Assembly: GCA_019637095.1 (NCBI GenBank) | Contig: JAHBWG010000012.1 | Span: forward strand, 62,001-126,000 | Length of the DNA stretch: 64,000 nt | DNA from: Sandaracinaceae bacterium | Lineage (GTDB): Bacteria; Myxococcota_A; Polyangia; Polyangiales; Sandaracinaceae | Reading direction: 5' to 3' | Part shown: one piece after another, positions 8,663-17,391 of the stretch | Layout of the letters: each line of letters starts with the position of its first letter | Numbering within the stretch: the first letter of the stretch is position 1 | Notes under the pieces: model-generated | What the model saw: only the letters and a program-made list of their open reading frames with translations | The model's database searches: none | Told to the model about the DNA's origin: nothing | Program-made: the position numbers and the translations under genes

Positions 8663-8980
8663 ATGGGATTCAAGGGCAAGGAACGCCGCATTCACAAGGT
8701 CTTCGTCACGCGCAACACGGAGTACCACGTGCGTCGCGACACGTGCGTCGCCGTCAAGGACCGCCGCAGCGGCGAGTGGCTACGGAGCCACCTCGCGCTG
8801 CGCAACAAGGTCCACGGCGGGATCCGGTTCGCGCGCAACGGCGGGATCGTCCCGAACGCGGGCGCGCCGCGCGTGGGCGAGTCGCTGTTCTTCCACGCCG
8901 CGGGCCGCGACCTCGTGACGAGCCCCATCCTCAGCGTGGAGCGCCCCGAGCGCACGATCGTCGCCCGGTACGGCGGCTGA
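8663..8980 (+). CDS. Small basic protein of unknown function
   Basis: 105 residues. ATG 8663 was chosen because a strong Shine-Dalgarno (GGAGGG at 8650-8655) precedes it. The N-terminus is basic (MGFKGKERRIHK); the rest alternates short strands (KVFVTRNTEYHVRRDTCVAVKD) with one Cys. No membrane segment or signal peptide. I do not recognise the family. The strong ribosome-binding site suggests high expression. Confidence 0.75.
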   Translation: MGFKGKERRIHKVFVTRNTEYHVRRDTCVAVKDRRSGEWLRSHLALRNKVHGGIRFARNGGIVPNAGAPRVGESLFFHAAGRDLVTSPILSVERPERTIVARYGG

Positions 8981-9022
8981 TCCGCCGCCCGCGAGCGGCC
9001 TTGCAGAAAGGTGCCCGCGGGG

Positions 9023-9028
9023 TATATC
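9023..9028 (+). promoter_or_regulatory. -10-like hexamer with short leader
   Basis: TATATC ends 8 nt before the GTG at 9037; no Shine-Dalgarno lies between. Confidence 0.45.
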
Positions 9029-9036
9029 GCCAGGCC

Positions 9037-9447
9037 GTGGCTGCATCCGAAGCGCGCAAGACGATCCGCGTGGTCGGGGCCGTGATCGAGCGCGACGGCC
9101 GCTACCTGATCACGCAGCGACGGCCCAACGCCGTCCTGCCGCTGCTGTGGGAGTTCCCCGGCGGCCGCGTCGAGGACGACGAGGACGACGTCGACGCGCT
9201 GCGCCGCGAGATCGTCGAGCGCCTCGGCGTGAGCGTCGACGTCTCGCAGCCGTGGATCTGCTTTCGCACGCACCCGTACGAGCACTACACGGTCGACCTC
9301 TACCTCTACGAGTGCACCCTGATCGAGGGCGAGCTCGAGCCGCGCGCGGTGCACGACTTCCGCTGGGTGACGAGCGAGGAGTTCGACGAGTACCCGTTCA
9401 CGCCCGTCGACGAGGCGTCGATGAACAAGCTCCTGGGGGAGGCGTGA
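9037..9447 (+). CDS. Nudix-fold protein with altered Nudix box
   Basis: 136 residues from GTG 9037. The fold of MutT-type nucleotide diphosphatases is clear: VVGAVIERDGRYLITQRRPN, WEFPGGRVE, and a Nudix box from G43 to V65. The box reads G-x5-E-x7-REIVERLGV, so the second Glu of the usual REUXEEXGU (a Mg2+ ligand) is Arg62. The protein may be a weak or altered hydrolase, or a nucleotide sensor. Its stop overlaps the GTG of the DUF4920 lipoprotein gene (GTGA), so the two are co-translated. Confidence 0.85.
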   Translation: MAASEARKTIRVVGAVIERDGRYLITQRRPNAVLPLLWEFPGGRVEDDEDDVDALRREIVERLGVSVDVSQPWICFRTHPYEHYTVDLYLYECTLIEGELEPRAVHDFRWVTSEEFDEYPFTPVDEASMNKLLGEA

Positions 9448-9950
9448 GGTCCGCGGTCCGGCTCGCGGCGATCGTCCTGCTCGCCGGCTGCGGGCGCGCC
9501 GAGCCTTCCGCGCGCCTCGGCGAGTCCGCGCCGTCCGCGCCGGCGGCGCAGCCTTCGCCTCGGGAGCCGGCGGCGTCCACCTTCGGGGCCGCGCTCGACG
9601 AGGGCCTTCCGCTCACCCCGCTCTCGGCGATCGTGGCCGAGCCCGAGCGCTTCCGCGATCAGGTCGTCCGGACCGAGGGAGAGATCGCGCAGGTCTGCCA
9701 GCGCATGGGCTGCTGGATGGAGCTGCGCGAGGGCGACGGGCCGCGCGTGCGCGTGCCGATGGCCGGCCACGCGTTCTTCCTGCCGCGCGACGCGGTCGGC
9801 CGGCACGCGACGATGCAGGGCCGCGTGACCCTGCGGCCGCTCACCGACGACGTGCGCGCGCACCTCGAGTCCGAGGGCGCGCAGGCGACCGCTTCGACGC
9901 TCTCGATCGACGCGACGGGCGTCGTGATCGACGGCGCGCCTGGGGCCTAG
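9444..9950 (+). CDS. DUF4920 lipoprotein
   Basis: 168 residues from GTG 9444, overlapping the Nudix stop. Signal peptide with lipobox: LAAIVLLAGC, lipidated Cys at residue 16. The mature part carries VRTEGEIAQVCQRMGCWMEL and VRVPMAGHAFFLPRDA, characteristic of DUF4920, an OB-like periplasmic domain with a CxxxxC pair. Function of the domain is unknown to me. It lies 7 bp from the zinc-ribbon gene, in the same operon. Confidence 0.82.
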   Translation: MRSAVRLAAIVLLAGCGRAEPSARLGESAPSAPAAQPSPREPAASTFGAALDEGLPLTPLSAIVAEPERFRDQVVRTEGEIAQVCQRMGCWMELREGDGPRVRVPMAGHAFFLPRDAVGRHATMQGRVTLRPLTDDVRAHLESEGAQATASTLSIDATGVVIDGAPGA

Positions 9951-9957
9951 CCCCCCG

Positions 9958-10746
9958 ATGAGCGACACGCCGCGGTCCTGCCCCACCTGCGGGACGAGCG
10001 TCCCACCCGGCGCGCCGCGCTGTCCGGGCTGCGGGCGCGTGTTCGGCGAAGAGAACCGCTGCCCGCACTGCCACGCGATCGCGGCGGTGATCGAGCGGCG
10101 CGGCACCACCGTCTGCGCGGCGTGCGGCAAGCCGCGGGTCGGCACGGTCACGCTCGGCGGGGATCGGCCCTCGGTCGTCGCCGTCACCAAGGGCGCGGCG
10201 GGCAAGCGCGCGGGCACCGACGCGATGCTCTCCCGCGCGCGCGGCCGCACGCAGCGCGGGTTCGGCGTCCTGTCGCTCGCGACCGGCATCGTCACCGCGG
10301 CGCTGCTCGCGATGATCGTCCCGGGCGCCGCGGGCGTCGCCCTCGCGGTGATCGCGGGGCTGTTCGGCGTCGGCGTCGGCGCGCTCACGATCCGCGCGGG
10401 CGCCCGCAACATGGAGCGCGCGCGCGGGCTCGACGCGCGCGCCGAGCGCGCCGCGGTCGAGGAGCTCGCGCGGGCGCGCGGCGGCGCGCTGACCGCCGCG
10501 GAGGTCGCCGGAGCGCTCACGATGAAGGAGGCGGACGCGGACGCGCTCCTCACCTCGCTCGTCGGCGACGGCAGCCGCGTCGACGTCGAGGTGAGCGACG
10601 AGGGCGTCGTGTCGTACGTGTTCCACGATCTGCGGCCACGGCCGGCGCAGGTCCGCGTCGAGTCGGCGGAGGACGAGGCGCTCGAGGCCGCGCCCGCCCC
10701 GGCTCGCGCTCGGCGGGCGAAGCGTGCAGACTCGGAGGACACATGA
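9958..10746 (+). CDS. Zinc-ribbon membrane protein
   Basis: 262 residues from ATG 9958. Two N-terminal zinc ribbons: CPTC...CPGC (residues about 8-25) and CPHC...CAAC (about 36-56). Two adjacent membrane spans follow (about 101-147: GFGVLSLATGIVTAALLAMIV and VALAVIAGLFGVGVGALTI), then a helical domain (EELARARGGALTAAEVAGAL) that resembles a winged helix-turn-helix, and a basic tail. A regulatory or scaffold role is possible; no specific function can be assigned. Its stop overlaps the next start (ATGA). Confidence 0.75.
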   Translation: MSDTPRSCPTCGTSVPPGAPRCPGCGRVFGEENRCPHCHAIAAVIERRGTTVCAACGKPRVGTVTLGGDRPSVVAVTKGAAGKRAGTDAMLSRARGRTQRGFGVLSLATGIVTAALLAMIVPGAAGVALAVIAGLFGVGVGALTIRAGARNMERARGLDARAERAAVEELARARGGALTAAEVAGALTMKEADADALLTSLVGDGSRVDVEVSDEGVVSYVFHDLRPRPAQVRVESAEDEALEAAPAPARARRAKRADSEDT

Positions 10747-12429
10747 GCACTGGGGGGAACGGTCCCGACGAGCCGAGCCGTCCGGCGCGCAAGGTGCGCA
10801 CGCGGCAGCCGACGCTGATCGGCATGGTCGCCGCGAAGCCTTCGCCGATCGAGCCGCCGCACGCCGCGGCGCCCGAGCCGCCGCCGCCGGCCGCGGAGGC
10901 GCCGCGTCCTGCCGGCGCCCGCGACGAAGTCGGGGGCCGGCGCGAAGCGCCCGATCCCGGCCTTCCCGATCCGCCCCGGCGGCGGCCTGCCGCCCCGCAA
11001 CAAGCCTCTCCCGCCGCGGCGCGCGCCGCCGCCGGAGCGGCTCGAGCCGGAGCCGAGCCGCACGACCGACCCCGATCCGATCGCGGCAGGCGCGACGATC
11101 GACGACCCCGCGACGGGCGCCGAGCTCGCCGCGGAGGTGACGCAGGCCCTCGCGCGCGCCGAGGGCGAAGCGGGCCACGACGCGGAGGCGCCGCCCGACG
11201 ACGCGGCGGCCGCAGACCTCGCGCTCTCCCCGACGATGGCCGCGTTCGAGGCGCCGCGTGCGCCGGCCGGCGAGTGGCTCGCGGCCGAGCCGCCCGAGCG
11301 CGATGACGAGGGCGCGCCGCCCCTCGCCAGCGAGTCGACGCAGGTCACCGACGAGCCCGAGGCGATCCACACCGATCCGGGCCTCGACGTGCCGTACGAG
11401 GGCGAGCTCGCCGAGGAGGCCACGCGGCCGGCGCTCGCGCTGCCGGAGGTGGATCCCGAGGACGGCGAGCCGAGCCTGCCGCCGCCCGGCCTCGAGGACT
11501 TCGTCCCCGTCGCGACGGTCATCGTCGACCCCGCGACGCTCGAGACGCCGGCGCAGGTCTACACGATGGACCTCGAGTCCGGGCACGTGTCGATGCAGGG
11601 GCTGCCCGCGGACGCGGGCGAGGTGCGGCCTCGCCGCAGCCCGGTGCTCTGGATCGCGCTCGGCCTCGTCGCCGCGGTGCTGATCGTCGCGGGCGGCGCG
11701 GCGGTCGGCGTGCTGATCATGCGGCCGTCCGCGCCGGTCGCGGTGCCGTCGACCGCGACGCGAGGTCCAGAGGGCGCGCCGGCGGGCGATCCCGCGAGCC
11801 CGAGCGGCGCGCCCGTCGAGCCGGTCCCCACCGCGGCGACCGAGCCGACGGGGAACGTCGCGCCGGCCGTCGCCGCGGAGCCCGCAGAGGCAGCGCCGGC
11901 CGGCGAGGACGACGGCGCCGATGAGGCCGACGACGAGGCGGACACGGACGACGCGGAGGAGCTCGCGCCGGCGGCCGCGGGCGAGGCGGCGCCGATCGCC
12001 GCGATCGAGGCGTACCGGCTCACGCTCCCGCGGCTGAGCCCGCGCGCCCGCCGGGTGCCCGTGGCGGAGCGCCGCCGCCTCGCCGGGCGCCTGCGCGCCC
12101 GCGCCGGGCTCGCGTACCGCGAGCAGCGCTGGGCCGAGGCGTCGCGCCTCTACGCCGAGGCGCTCACGCACAACGACTGGGACGTCGCCGCGATCGAGGG
12201 GATGGCCCGCAGCCGCGCGCGAGAGGGCCAGTTCCCCGAGGCGATCGCGTGGGCCGAGCTCGCGGTCACGCGCAACGCGCGCAGCGCCGCGACGTTCCGC
12301 ATCCTCGGCGACGTGTGGCGTCAGGCCGGGCACGACGACCGCGCCCTCGCCGCGTGGCGCCGAGGCCTGCGCCGACACCCCGACGATCGCTGGCTGCGGC
12401 TGCGGATCCGAGAGCTCGGCGCCGAGTGA
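10743..12429 (+). CDS. TPR membrane protein, reading frame disrupted
   Basis: The ATG at 10743 overlaps the previous stop and opens a frame with the myxobacterial-looking RTRQPTLIGMVAAKPS. Good coding character then passes to the +1 frame near 10905-10925 (PAPATKSGAGAKRPIPAFPI) and continues to 12429. The downstream frame has a stop at 10816-10818 and no ATG, GTG or TTG until 11137, so it cannot start on its own before that. Features of the joined product: a long acidic Pro/Ala-rich region, one membrane span (LWIALGLVAAVLIVAGGAAV), and C-terminal TPR-like helices (AYREQRWAEASRLYAEALTH and AATFRILGDVWRQAGHDDRA). It is either a sequencing indel or a broken gene. Confidence 0.7.
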
Positions 12430-12457
12430 AGCGCCCGATCGCTCGGCCCGCCTCGGC

Positions 12458-13789
12458 TCAGATGAGGATGGTCGGGCAGCCGAGCACGATCTCGACCGTG
12501 GCCGCGCCCGACAGGAGCCGATCGCAGATCGGGCCCTGGATCACGATGGACTCGTAGGCGTCCGACGAGAAGCGCCACGAGTCGACGGACGAGTCGTCCG
12601 AGCGCCGCAGGACCGTGCGCGGCTCGCCGTCGAACGTCACGCCGACGTTCACGAGCGCGGGGTCGAACGACGCGGGGTCGCTCCCGCGCGGCAGGGCGAA
12701 CACGCAGCTGTCGAGGAAGCGGCTCGCGATGTCGGCGAGCGCGGCCTCGAACTCCGCGCGGAAGCTCGCGCCGGCGGCGTTGTAGTGGCAGCAGTTCGCC
12801 GTCCCTTGGCACTGGTCCGCGCAGCTGCCGAGGAGGCCGCAGAGCGGGTTCGGGTCGGGGCGACACGTGAGCGGCGACGGACAGTCCATGTCGCCCCGGC
12901 AGGAGCACTCGCCCGGGATCGGGATGCCGGGGAACATGCTGTCGTCGATGAGCTTCACGCAGCGACCCGAGGCGCAGTCGGCGTTCGTCAGACAAGACCG
13001 GTTGCGGCACTCCGGCAGGCAATCCGGCGTCCGGGGCGTGCCGCCGTTGAAGGCCATCGTCGAGAGGTCGTTGTTGCTCTCGTCGAGGCCCACCGCGTAG
13101 GTGAGGTAGCCGCGGCTCGTGCGCTCCATCTGCACCTGCGCGAGGAACGCCGCGCGCTCCGAGTCCATGCAGTTGTTGCCGCCGTCGGTCACCACGATGA
13201 TGCCGCGCTGGCCCGGGCCGCTGAGCGTGTCGAGGTAGCGGTAGCCCTGCCGCGCCGCCTCGTAGATCGGCGTCGTGCCGCCCTCGGGGCGCGCCGCGGC
13301 GAGCGCGCTCATGATCTGCGCGCGCGTCGTCGAGAGCGGCGCGATCGGCACGTTCGGGCGGCCCATCGCGAGCTCGACGGTGCAGTTGTCGCTGCCGCTC
13401 GACGCGTACGGGAAGAGCTGCAGGCCGACGTTGAGATCGTCGGACAGCGTCGCGAGCACCGCGTTGATCGCGCTGACGGACTGCTGCCAGCGCGTCGGCG
13501 TCGTGTCGTTGTTCATGCTCCCCGAGCGGTCGAACACGATGAGCAGGCTCCCCGGCAGCCGCTCCGTCGGGATCGCCGAGGCGCCGCAGCCGCCGTCGGG
13601 ATCGAACGGATCGAACACCCCGGCGTCACGCGGCGGAGGCGGCGTGGTCGCGTCGAGCCCGGGCGTCGTGCCCGAGTCCATCGACATCGGCGTCGCGCCG
13701 TCGGTGCTCCCGGTCGGGGGGCGGTTGCCGGCGGTGCAGCCCGCGAGCGCGAGCACGAGAGCGAACGTCAGGTTGAAGCAGCGGCGCAT
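12458..13789 (-). CDS. Exported lipoprotein with von Willebrand A domain
   Basis: 443 residues. ATG 13789 is supported by a Shine-Dalgarno (AGGAGA, 5 nt before) and a signal peptide with lipobox (ALVLALAGC). A low-complexity Thr/Pro/Asp linker leads to a VWA domain starting SLLIVFDRSGSMNND, with the MIDAS D-x-S-x-S intact, and continuing through GIIVVTDGGNNC. A Cys-rich insert follows (CRNRSCLTNADCASGRC, CSCRGDMDCPSPLTCRP). VWA domains mediate metal-dependent protein binding, so a surface adhesion or scaffold role is likely. Related architectures are at 21492 and 63539. It is convergent with the TPR gene. Confidence 0.88.
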   Translation of the reverse strand: MRRCFNLTFALVLALAGCTAGNRPPTGSTDGATPMSMDSGTTPGLDATTPPPPRDAGVFDPFDPDGGCGASAIPTERLPGSLLIVFDRSGSMNNDTTPTRWQQSVSAINAVLATLSDDLNVGLQLFPYASSGSDNCTVELAMGRPNVPIAPLSTTRAQIMSALAAARPEGGTTPIYEAARQGYRYLDTLSGPGQRGIIVVTDGGNNCMDSERAAFLAQVQMERTSRGYLTYAVGLDESNNDLSTMAFNGGTPRTPDCLPECRNRSCLTNADCASGRCVKLIDDSMFPGIPIPGECSCRGDMDCPSPLTCRPDPNPLCGLLGSCADQCQGTANCCHYNAAGASFRAEFEAALADIASRFLDSCVFALPRGSDPASFDPALVNVGVTFDGEPRTVLRRSDDSSVDSWRFSSDAYESIVIQGPICDRLLSGAATVEIVLGCPTILI

Positions 13790-13918
13790 CGCGATCTCCT
13801 CGAGGCAGGTCCGAACCGCGCCATGGTAGGGGAGGTCGCCGCCGGGAGCGACCGACGCTGTGAGCAATCCCCGTACAGTCGCCCGGATGGGTCGGAGATT
13901 GTCCCCCGCGCGCCCCGC

Positions 13919-14494
13919 TCACGCGAGGATGCGGGACTGCGCGCGCTCGTCCGGCGCGCGGACCGCGTGGCTCAGCGCGATCACCTCGACCAGGATGGCG
14001 CGGTACACCGCGTCGAACGCGTCGAGGTCCGGGCTCCCGTCCGCCTGCGAGACCGCCTCGTCGAAGTGGTGCTGCACGTACGCGAGCAAGGCGGGTTGCC
14101 CCATCGCGACCACGTCGTCGCTCTCGTAGACCTCGGTCGGGTCCGCGGCGCGCAGCGCCTCGTCGGCCTCGAGCGTCTCGAGCGCGATGCTCAGCGCCGC
14201 CTCGTCCACCGCGTCGAGGCGCGTCGGGAACGCCTCGCGAAACGCGAGGTACACGGTGACGACCAGGAAATAGCCGACCGACTGCGCGAGCTCGTCGGTC
14301 TCGCCAGAGACCTCACCGGCCAGCCACTCCGCGAGGTGCGGCTGGAGCCGATCCATCTCGCGGTAGCCGGCGTCGAGCACCTGTTGCAAGGCCTCGTCGT
14401 CCTCGCCCAGCGACGACTCGAGGGCGTCGAGGGCCACCTCGTCCACCACGGCCCACGGCGGCACGGGGCGCAGCGCTGCTTTTCGGAGGAACAC
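13919..14494 (-). CDS. Conserved hypothetical cytoplasmic protein
   Basis: 191 residues from GTG 14494, a start supported by TATGCT exactly 6 nt upstream. The protein is acidic and helical (ALESSLGEDDEALQQVLDAGY, ETDELAQSVGYFLVVTVYLA), without signal peptide, membrane span or Cys motifs. No family recognised. The gene is divergent from the unknown gene starting near 14591. Confidence 0.65.
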   Translation of the reverse strand: MFLRKAALRPVPPWAVVDEVALDALESSLGEDDEALQQVLDAGYREMDRLQPHLAEWLAGEVSGETDELAQSVGYFLVVTVYLAFREAFPTRLDAVDEAALSIALETLEADEALRAADPTEVYESDDVVAMGQPALLAYVQHHFDEAVSQADGSPDLDAFDAVYRAILVEVIALSHAVRAPDERAQSRILA

Positions 14495-14500
14495 GAGGCC

Positions 14501-14506
14501 AGCATA
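14501..14506 (-). promoter_or_regulatory. -10-like hexamer with very short leader
   Basis: TATGCT on the minus strand, 6 nt before the GTG at 14494; no Shine-Dalgarno lies between. Confidence 0.5.
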
Positions 14507-14590
14507 GCGCGCGCGGCGGTCGAAGCGCGGATTGTCGCCGATCGAAGGCGCCGCGAGGTGGATCGGGCTCCCAGGGTGGGCATATACTCG

Positions 14591-15391
14591 GTGTCGAGCC
14601 TCGAGGAGACTGGACACCGAACGTTGCAGCGTGCACCCGCGGCAGGACTGGTCGAACGCGCCGTCGTCGAGGCCATCGACGCGCTGGCCTCCGAGAAGGT
14701 CCGCAACGCGGTGCTCGAGCTCGCGCTGCGCTGGTCGCGCAACTCGACCATCCCCGAGCGCGGCCCCGACGTCGCGGACTTCGTCGAGGGCGCGCTCTTC
14801 GTGGCGACCGAGCAGGTGCTCGGCCTCGCCGCGGCCGAGGCGCTCGCCGCCCAGCTCGCGCCGATCGCCGCCATGGTCCGCTCCCAGGAGATCTCGAGCG
14901 TGCGCCCCACGCCCGACGTGGGCGTCGCGCGCGACTCCTTCCCCGAGCTGAGCATCTCGTCGCCGATCGCGCCCACGAGCCGCCCCCCGGCGGGCGGGCG
15001 CCTCGTCACCGATCCCGCACCCGAGCGGGTGCCGTTCGTGGCGGTGGCCAGCTCGGATCCGGGCGGGCTCGACGAGATGAGCCGCGCGCTCGGGGGCGTG
15101 GCCACCGTGCACGCCGTGCGCGACGCGCTCGCGATCCTCGACGAGCTCGACGATCGCGAGACGGACCTCGTCGTGATCGACTGCCGGCGCCCCGTGGTGA
15201 GCGTCGAGACGCTGCTCGCGCTCGGGCCCGAGCTGCCGGGCGACGCGCGCATCGTGCTCTGGGGCGAGCGCGCCGACCTCGAGGCGAGCCTCGCGCAGCT
15301 CGGCATCGCGCTGCCCGACAACTGGATTTGCTGCGGTCCGCACGCGAGCGCCGAGGACGTCGGCGCGGTGTGCCGAGTCCTGCTCGATTGA
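14591..15391 (+). CDS. Hypothetical protein with receiver-like C-terminal domain
   Basis: 266 residues if GTG 14591 is used. GTG 14576 and TTG 14624 are alternatives, and a TATACT hexamer at 14583-14588 would favour a later start. The N-terminal half is helical (VVEAIDALASEKVRNAVLEL); a Pro/Ser linker follows; the C-terminal ~115 residues (VPFVAVASSDPGGLDEMSRA ... TDLVVIDCRRPVVSVETLLA ... ARIVLWGERADL) look like a degenerate response-regulator receiver, with D in LVVIDCR at the phosphorylation position. The typical acidic pair after strand 1 is not obvious. Assignment to a receiver fold is inference. Confidence 0.6.
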   Translation: MSSLEETGHRTLQRAPAAGLVERAVVEAIDALASEKVRNAVLELALRWSRNSTIPERGPDVADFVEGALFVATEQVLGLAAAEALAAQLAPIAAMVRSQEISSVRPTPDVGVARDSFPELSISSPIAPTSRPPAGGRLVTDPAPERVPFVAVASSDPGGLDEMSRALGGVATVHAVRDALAILDELDDRETDLVVIDCRRPVVSVETLLALGPELPGDARIVLWGERADLEASLAQLGIALPDNWICCGPHASAEDVGAVCRVLLD

Positions 15392-15471
15392 GCGCACGAG
15401 AGGGCGCGAACGATCGCCGGCTCCGCGGCTGAACCTCGCTAGACTCGGGCGCCACTCACGGCTCCACGCGC

Positions 15472-17391
15472 ATGTGCGGAATCACCGGCTTCTGGGCTCG
15501 AGGCGACCTCGCCGACGCCGACGCGCGGCTCGCGCGCATGATGGCGCCGCTCGCCCGCCGCGGCCCCGACGGCGAGGGCGCGTTCGTCGATCGCGACGCG
15601 GGGGTCGCGCTCGGCCACCGCCGCCTCTCGATCCTCGACCTCAGCGACGACGGCCGACAGCCGATGACGTCGGCGGACGGCCGCCTCGTGATGACCTACA
15701 ACGGCGAGGTCTACAACTTCCGCGAGCTCCGCGCGGAGCTCGAGGCGCGCGGGGCGCGCTTCCGCAGCCGCTCCGACACCGAGGTGATGCTCGAGGCGAT
15801 CTCCGCCTGGGGGCTCGAGCCGGCGCTGGCGCGCTTCGTCGGCATGTTCGCGCTCGCGCTGTGGGATCGCGAGCGACGAGAGCTGACGCTCGTGCGCGAC
15901 CGGCTCGGGATCAAGCCGCTCTACTATGCGTCGAGCGCCCGCGGTCTCGCGTTCGGCTCGACGCTCGCGCCCGTCGAGCGCTTCGACGGCGCGCGCCGAG
16001 ACGTCGCGCGTGACGTGCTCGCCGCGTACCTGCGCCGGGGCTGCGTGCCCGGCGAGCGCTCGATCCTCGAGGGGGTCGAGCGCGTGCAGCCCGGCGAGCT
16101 CGTGCGCTTCGCGGCGCCCGACGCGCCACGCCGGACGCGGTGGTGGTCGGCGATCGACGTCGCGCGCGCCGCGCGCCGGCGCGGCTTCGACGGAGACCTC
16201 GCCGACGCCACCGACGCCCTCGACGCCGCGCTCTCGACCGCGGTGCGCGATCGGCTCGTCGCGGACGTCCCGCTCGGCGCGTTCCTCTCGGGCGGCATCG
16301 ACTCGAGCGCGGTCGTCGCGCTGATGCAGGAGGTCGGGGGCGGGCGCGCGCGCACCTTCTCGATCGGGTTCACGGATCCCGCGTACGACGAGTCGCCCCA
16401 CGCGCGCGCCATCGCGCGGCACCTCGGCACCGAGCACACCGAGCTCGTCGTGACGCCCGAGGTCGCCTGGTCGGTCATCCCGGAGCTGCCGGCGATGTGG
16501 GACGAGCCGTTCGCCGACTCCTCGCAGATCCCGACGTACCTCGTCTCGAAGCTGGCGCGCGAGCACGTGACCGTGTCGCTCTCGGGTGACGGAGGCGACG
16601 AGGTCTTCGGCGGCTACAACCGCCACGTGTGGGGGCCCCGGCTCTGGCGGCGCCTGCGCCGGCTCCCGCGGCGCCTGCGCGGCGCCGGGGCCTCGGCGCT
16701 CGCGCCGCTCGCGAGCGCGCGGTTCGCGCCTCTGCTCGACGCGTCCGTCGCGCGCCTGCCACGCCGCGCGCAGGTCCGCCTCCCATCCGACAAGCTGCAA
16801 AAGATCTTGTCGGTGCTCCCGGCCCGCTCCGAGCGCGATCTGTTCGAGATCCTCACGTCGCACTGGCCCGACGCCGAGGCCGTCGCGGGCTACGACGGCC
16901 CCGCGCCCCTCTCGCATTGGCCGGACGCGCCCGAGCTCTCGTACGCGGAGCGCCTCATGCTCGCGGACGTCGTCAACGTCCTGCCGGACGACATGCTCAC
17001 CAAGGTCGACCGCGCGTCGATGGCCATCGGGCTCGAGGCGCGGGTGCCGCTGCTCGATCACCGCGTCTACGAGCTCGCGTGGAGCCTGCCCCTCGAGCTG
17101 AAGATCGGCGGCGGCGAGACCAAGCGCGTCCTGCGGCGCGTGCTCGAGCGCCGCGTCCCGCGCGCGCTCTTCGAGCGGCCGAAGATGGGCTTCGGGATCC
17201 CCGTGGGCGCGTGGCTCGTGGGGCCGCTGCGCGACTGGGCGGAGGCGCTGCTCGCGCCCAGGACGCTCACGTACTTCGACGCGCCGTCGGTGGAGCGGGC
17301 GTGGGCCGAGCACGTGGGCGGGCGTCGCGACCACACGCACCGCCTCTGGGACGTGCTGATGTTCCAGGCGTGGCTCGCCGGCCGGGCGTAG
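15472..17391 (+). CDS. asnB: Asparagine synthetase, glutamine-hydrolysing
   Basis: 639 residues. The start is fixed because the catalytic Cys must be residue 2 (MCGITGF). The N-terminal class II glutamine amidotransferase releases ammonia from glutamine: Cys2, RRGPDGEG, and TYNGEVYNFRELR. The C-terminal ATP-pyrophosphatase domain adenylates aspartate: LSGGIDSSAVVALM near residue 274, then SLSGDGGDEVFGGY. Length and order are those of the AsnB family; some members modify surface sugars rather than make asparagine. It is preceded by TAGACT at 15440-15445 and a leader of about 20 nt. Its stop codon directly abuts the convergent TetR stop. Confidence 0.93.
   Translation: MCGITGFWARGDLADADARLARMMAPLARRGPDGEGAFVDRDAGVALGHRRLSILDLSDDGRQPMTSADGRLVMTYNGEVYNFRELRAELEARGARFRSRSDTEVMLEAISAWGLEPALARFVGMFALALWDRERRELTLVRDRLGIKPLYYASSARGLAFGSTLAPVERFDGARRDVARDVLAAYLRRGCVPGERSILEGVERVQPGELVRFAAPDAPRRTRWWSAIDVARAARRRGFDGDLADATDALDAALSTAVRDRLVADVPLGAFLSGGIDSSAVVALMQEVGGGRARTFSIGFTDPAYDESPHARAIARHLGTEHTELVVTPEVAWSVIPELPAMWDEPFADSSQIPTYLVSKLAREHVTVSLSGDGGDEVFGGYNRHVWGPRLWRRLRRLPRRLRGAGASALAPLASARFAPLLDASVARLPRRAQVRLPSDKLQKILSVLPARSERDLFEILTSHWPDAEAVAGYDGPAPLSHWPDAPELSYAERLMLADVVNVLPDDMLTKVDRASMAIGLEARVPLLDHRVYELAWSLPLELKIGGGETKRVLRRVLERRVPRALFERPKMGFGIPVGAWLVGPLRDWAEALLAPRTLTYFDAPSVERAWAEHVGGRRDHTHRLWDVLMFQAWLAGRA

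Noticed and set aside
14583-14588. TATACT as promoter for the gene starting at 14591
   Set aside because: It ends only 2 nt before the GTG, so it cannot drive that start; it would require a later start. Left as a comment on an uncertain start rather than a promoter.
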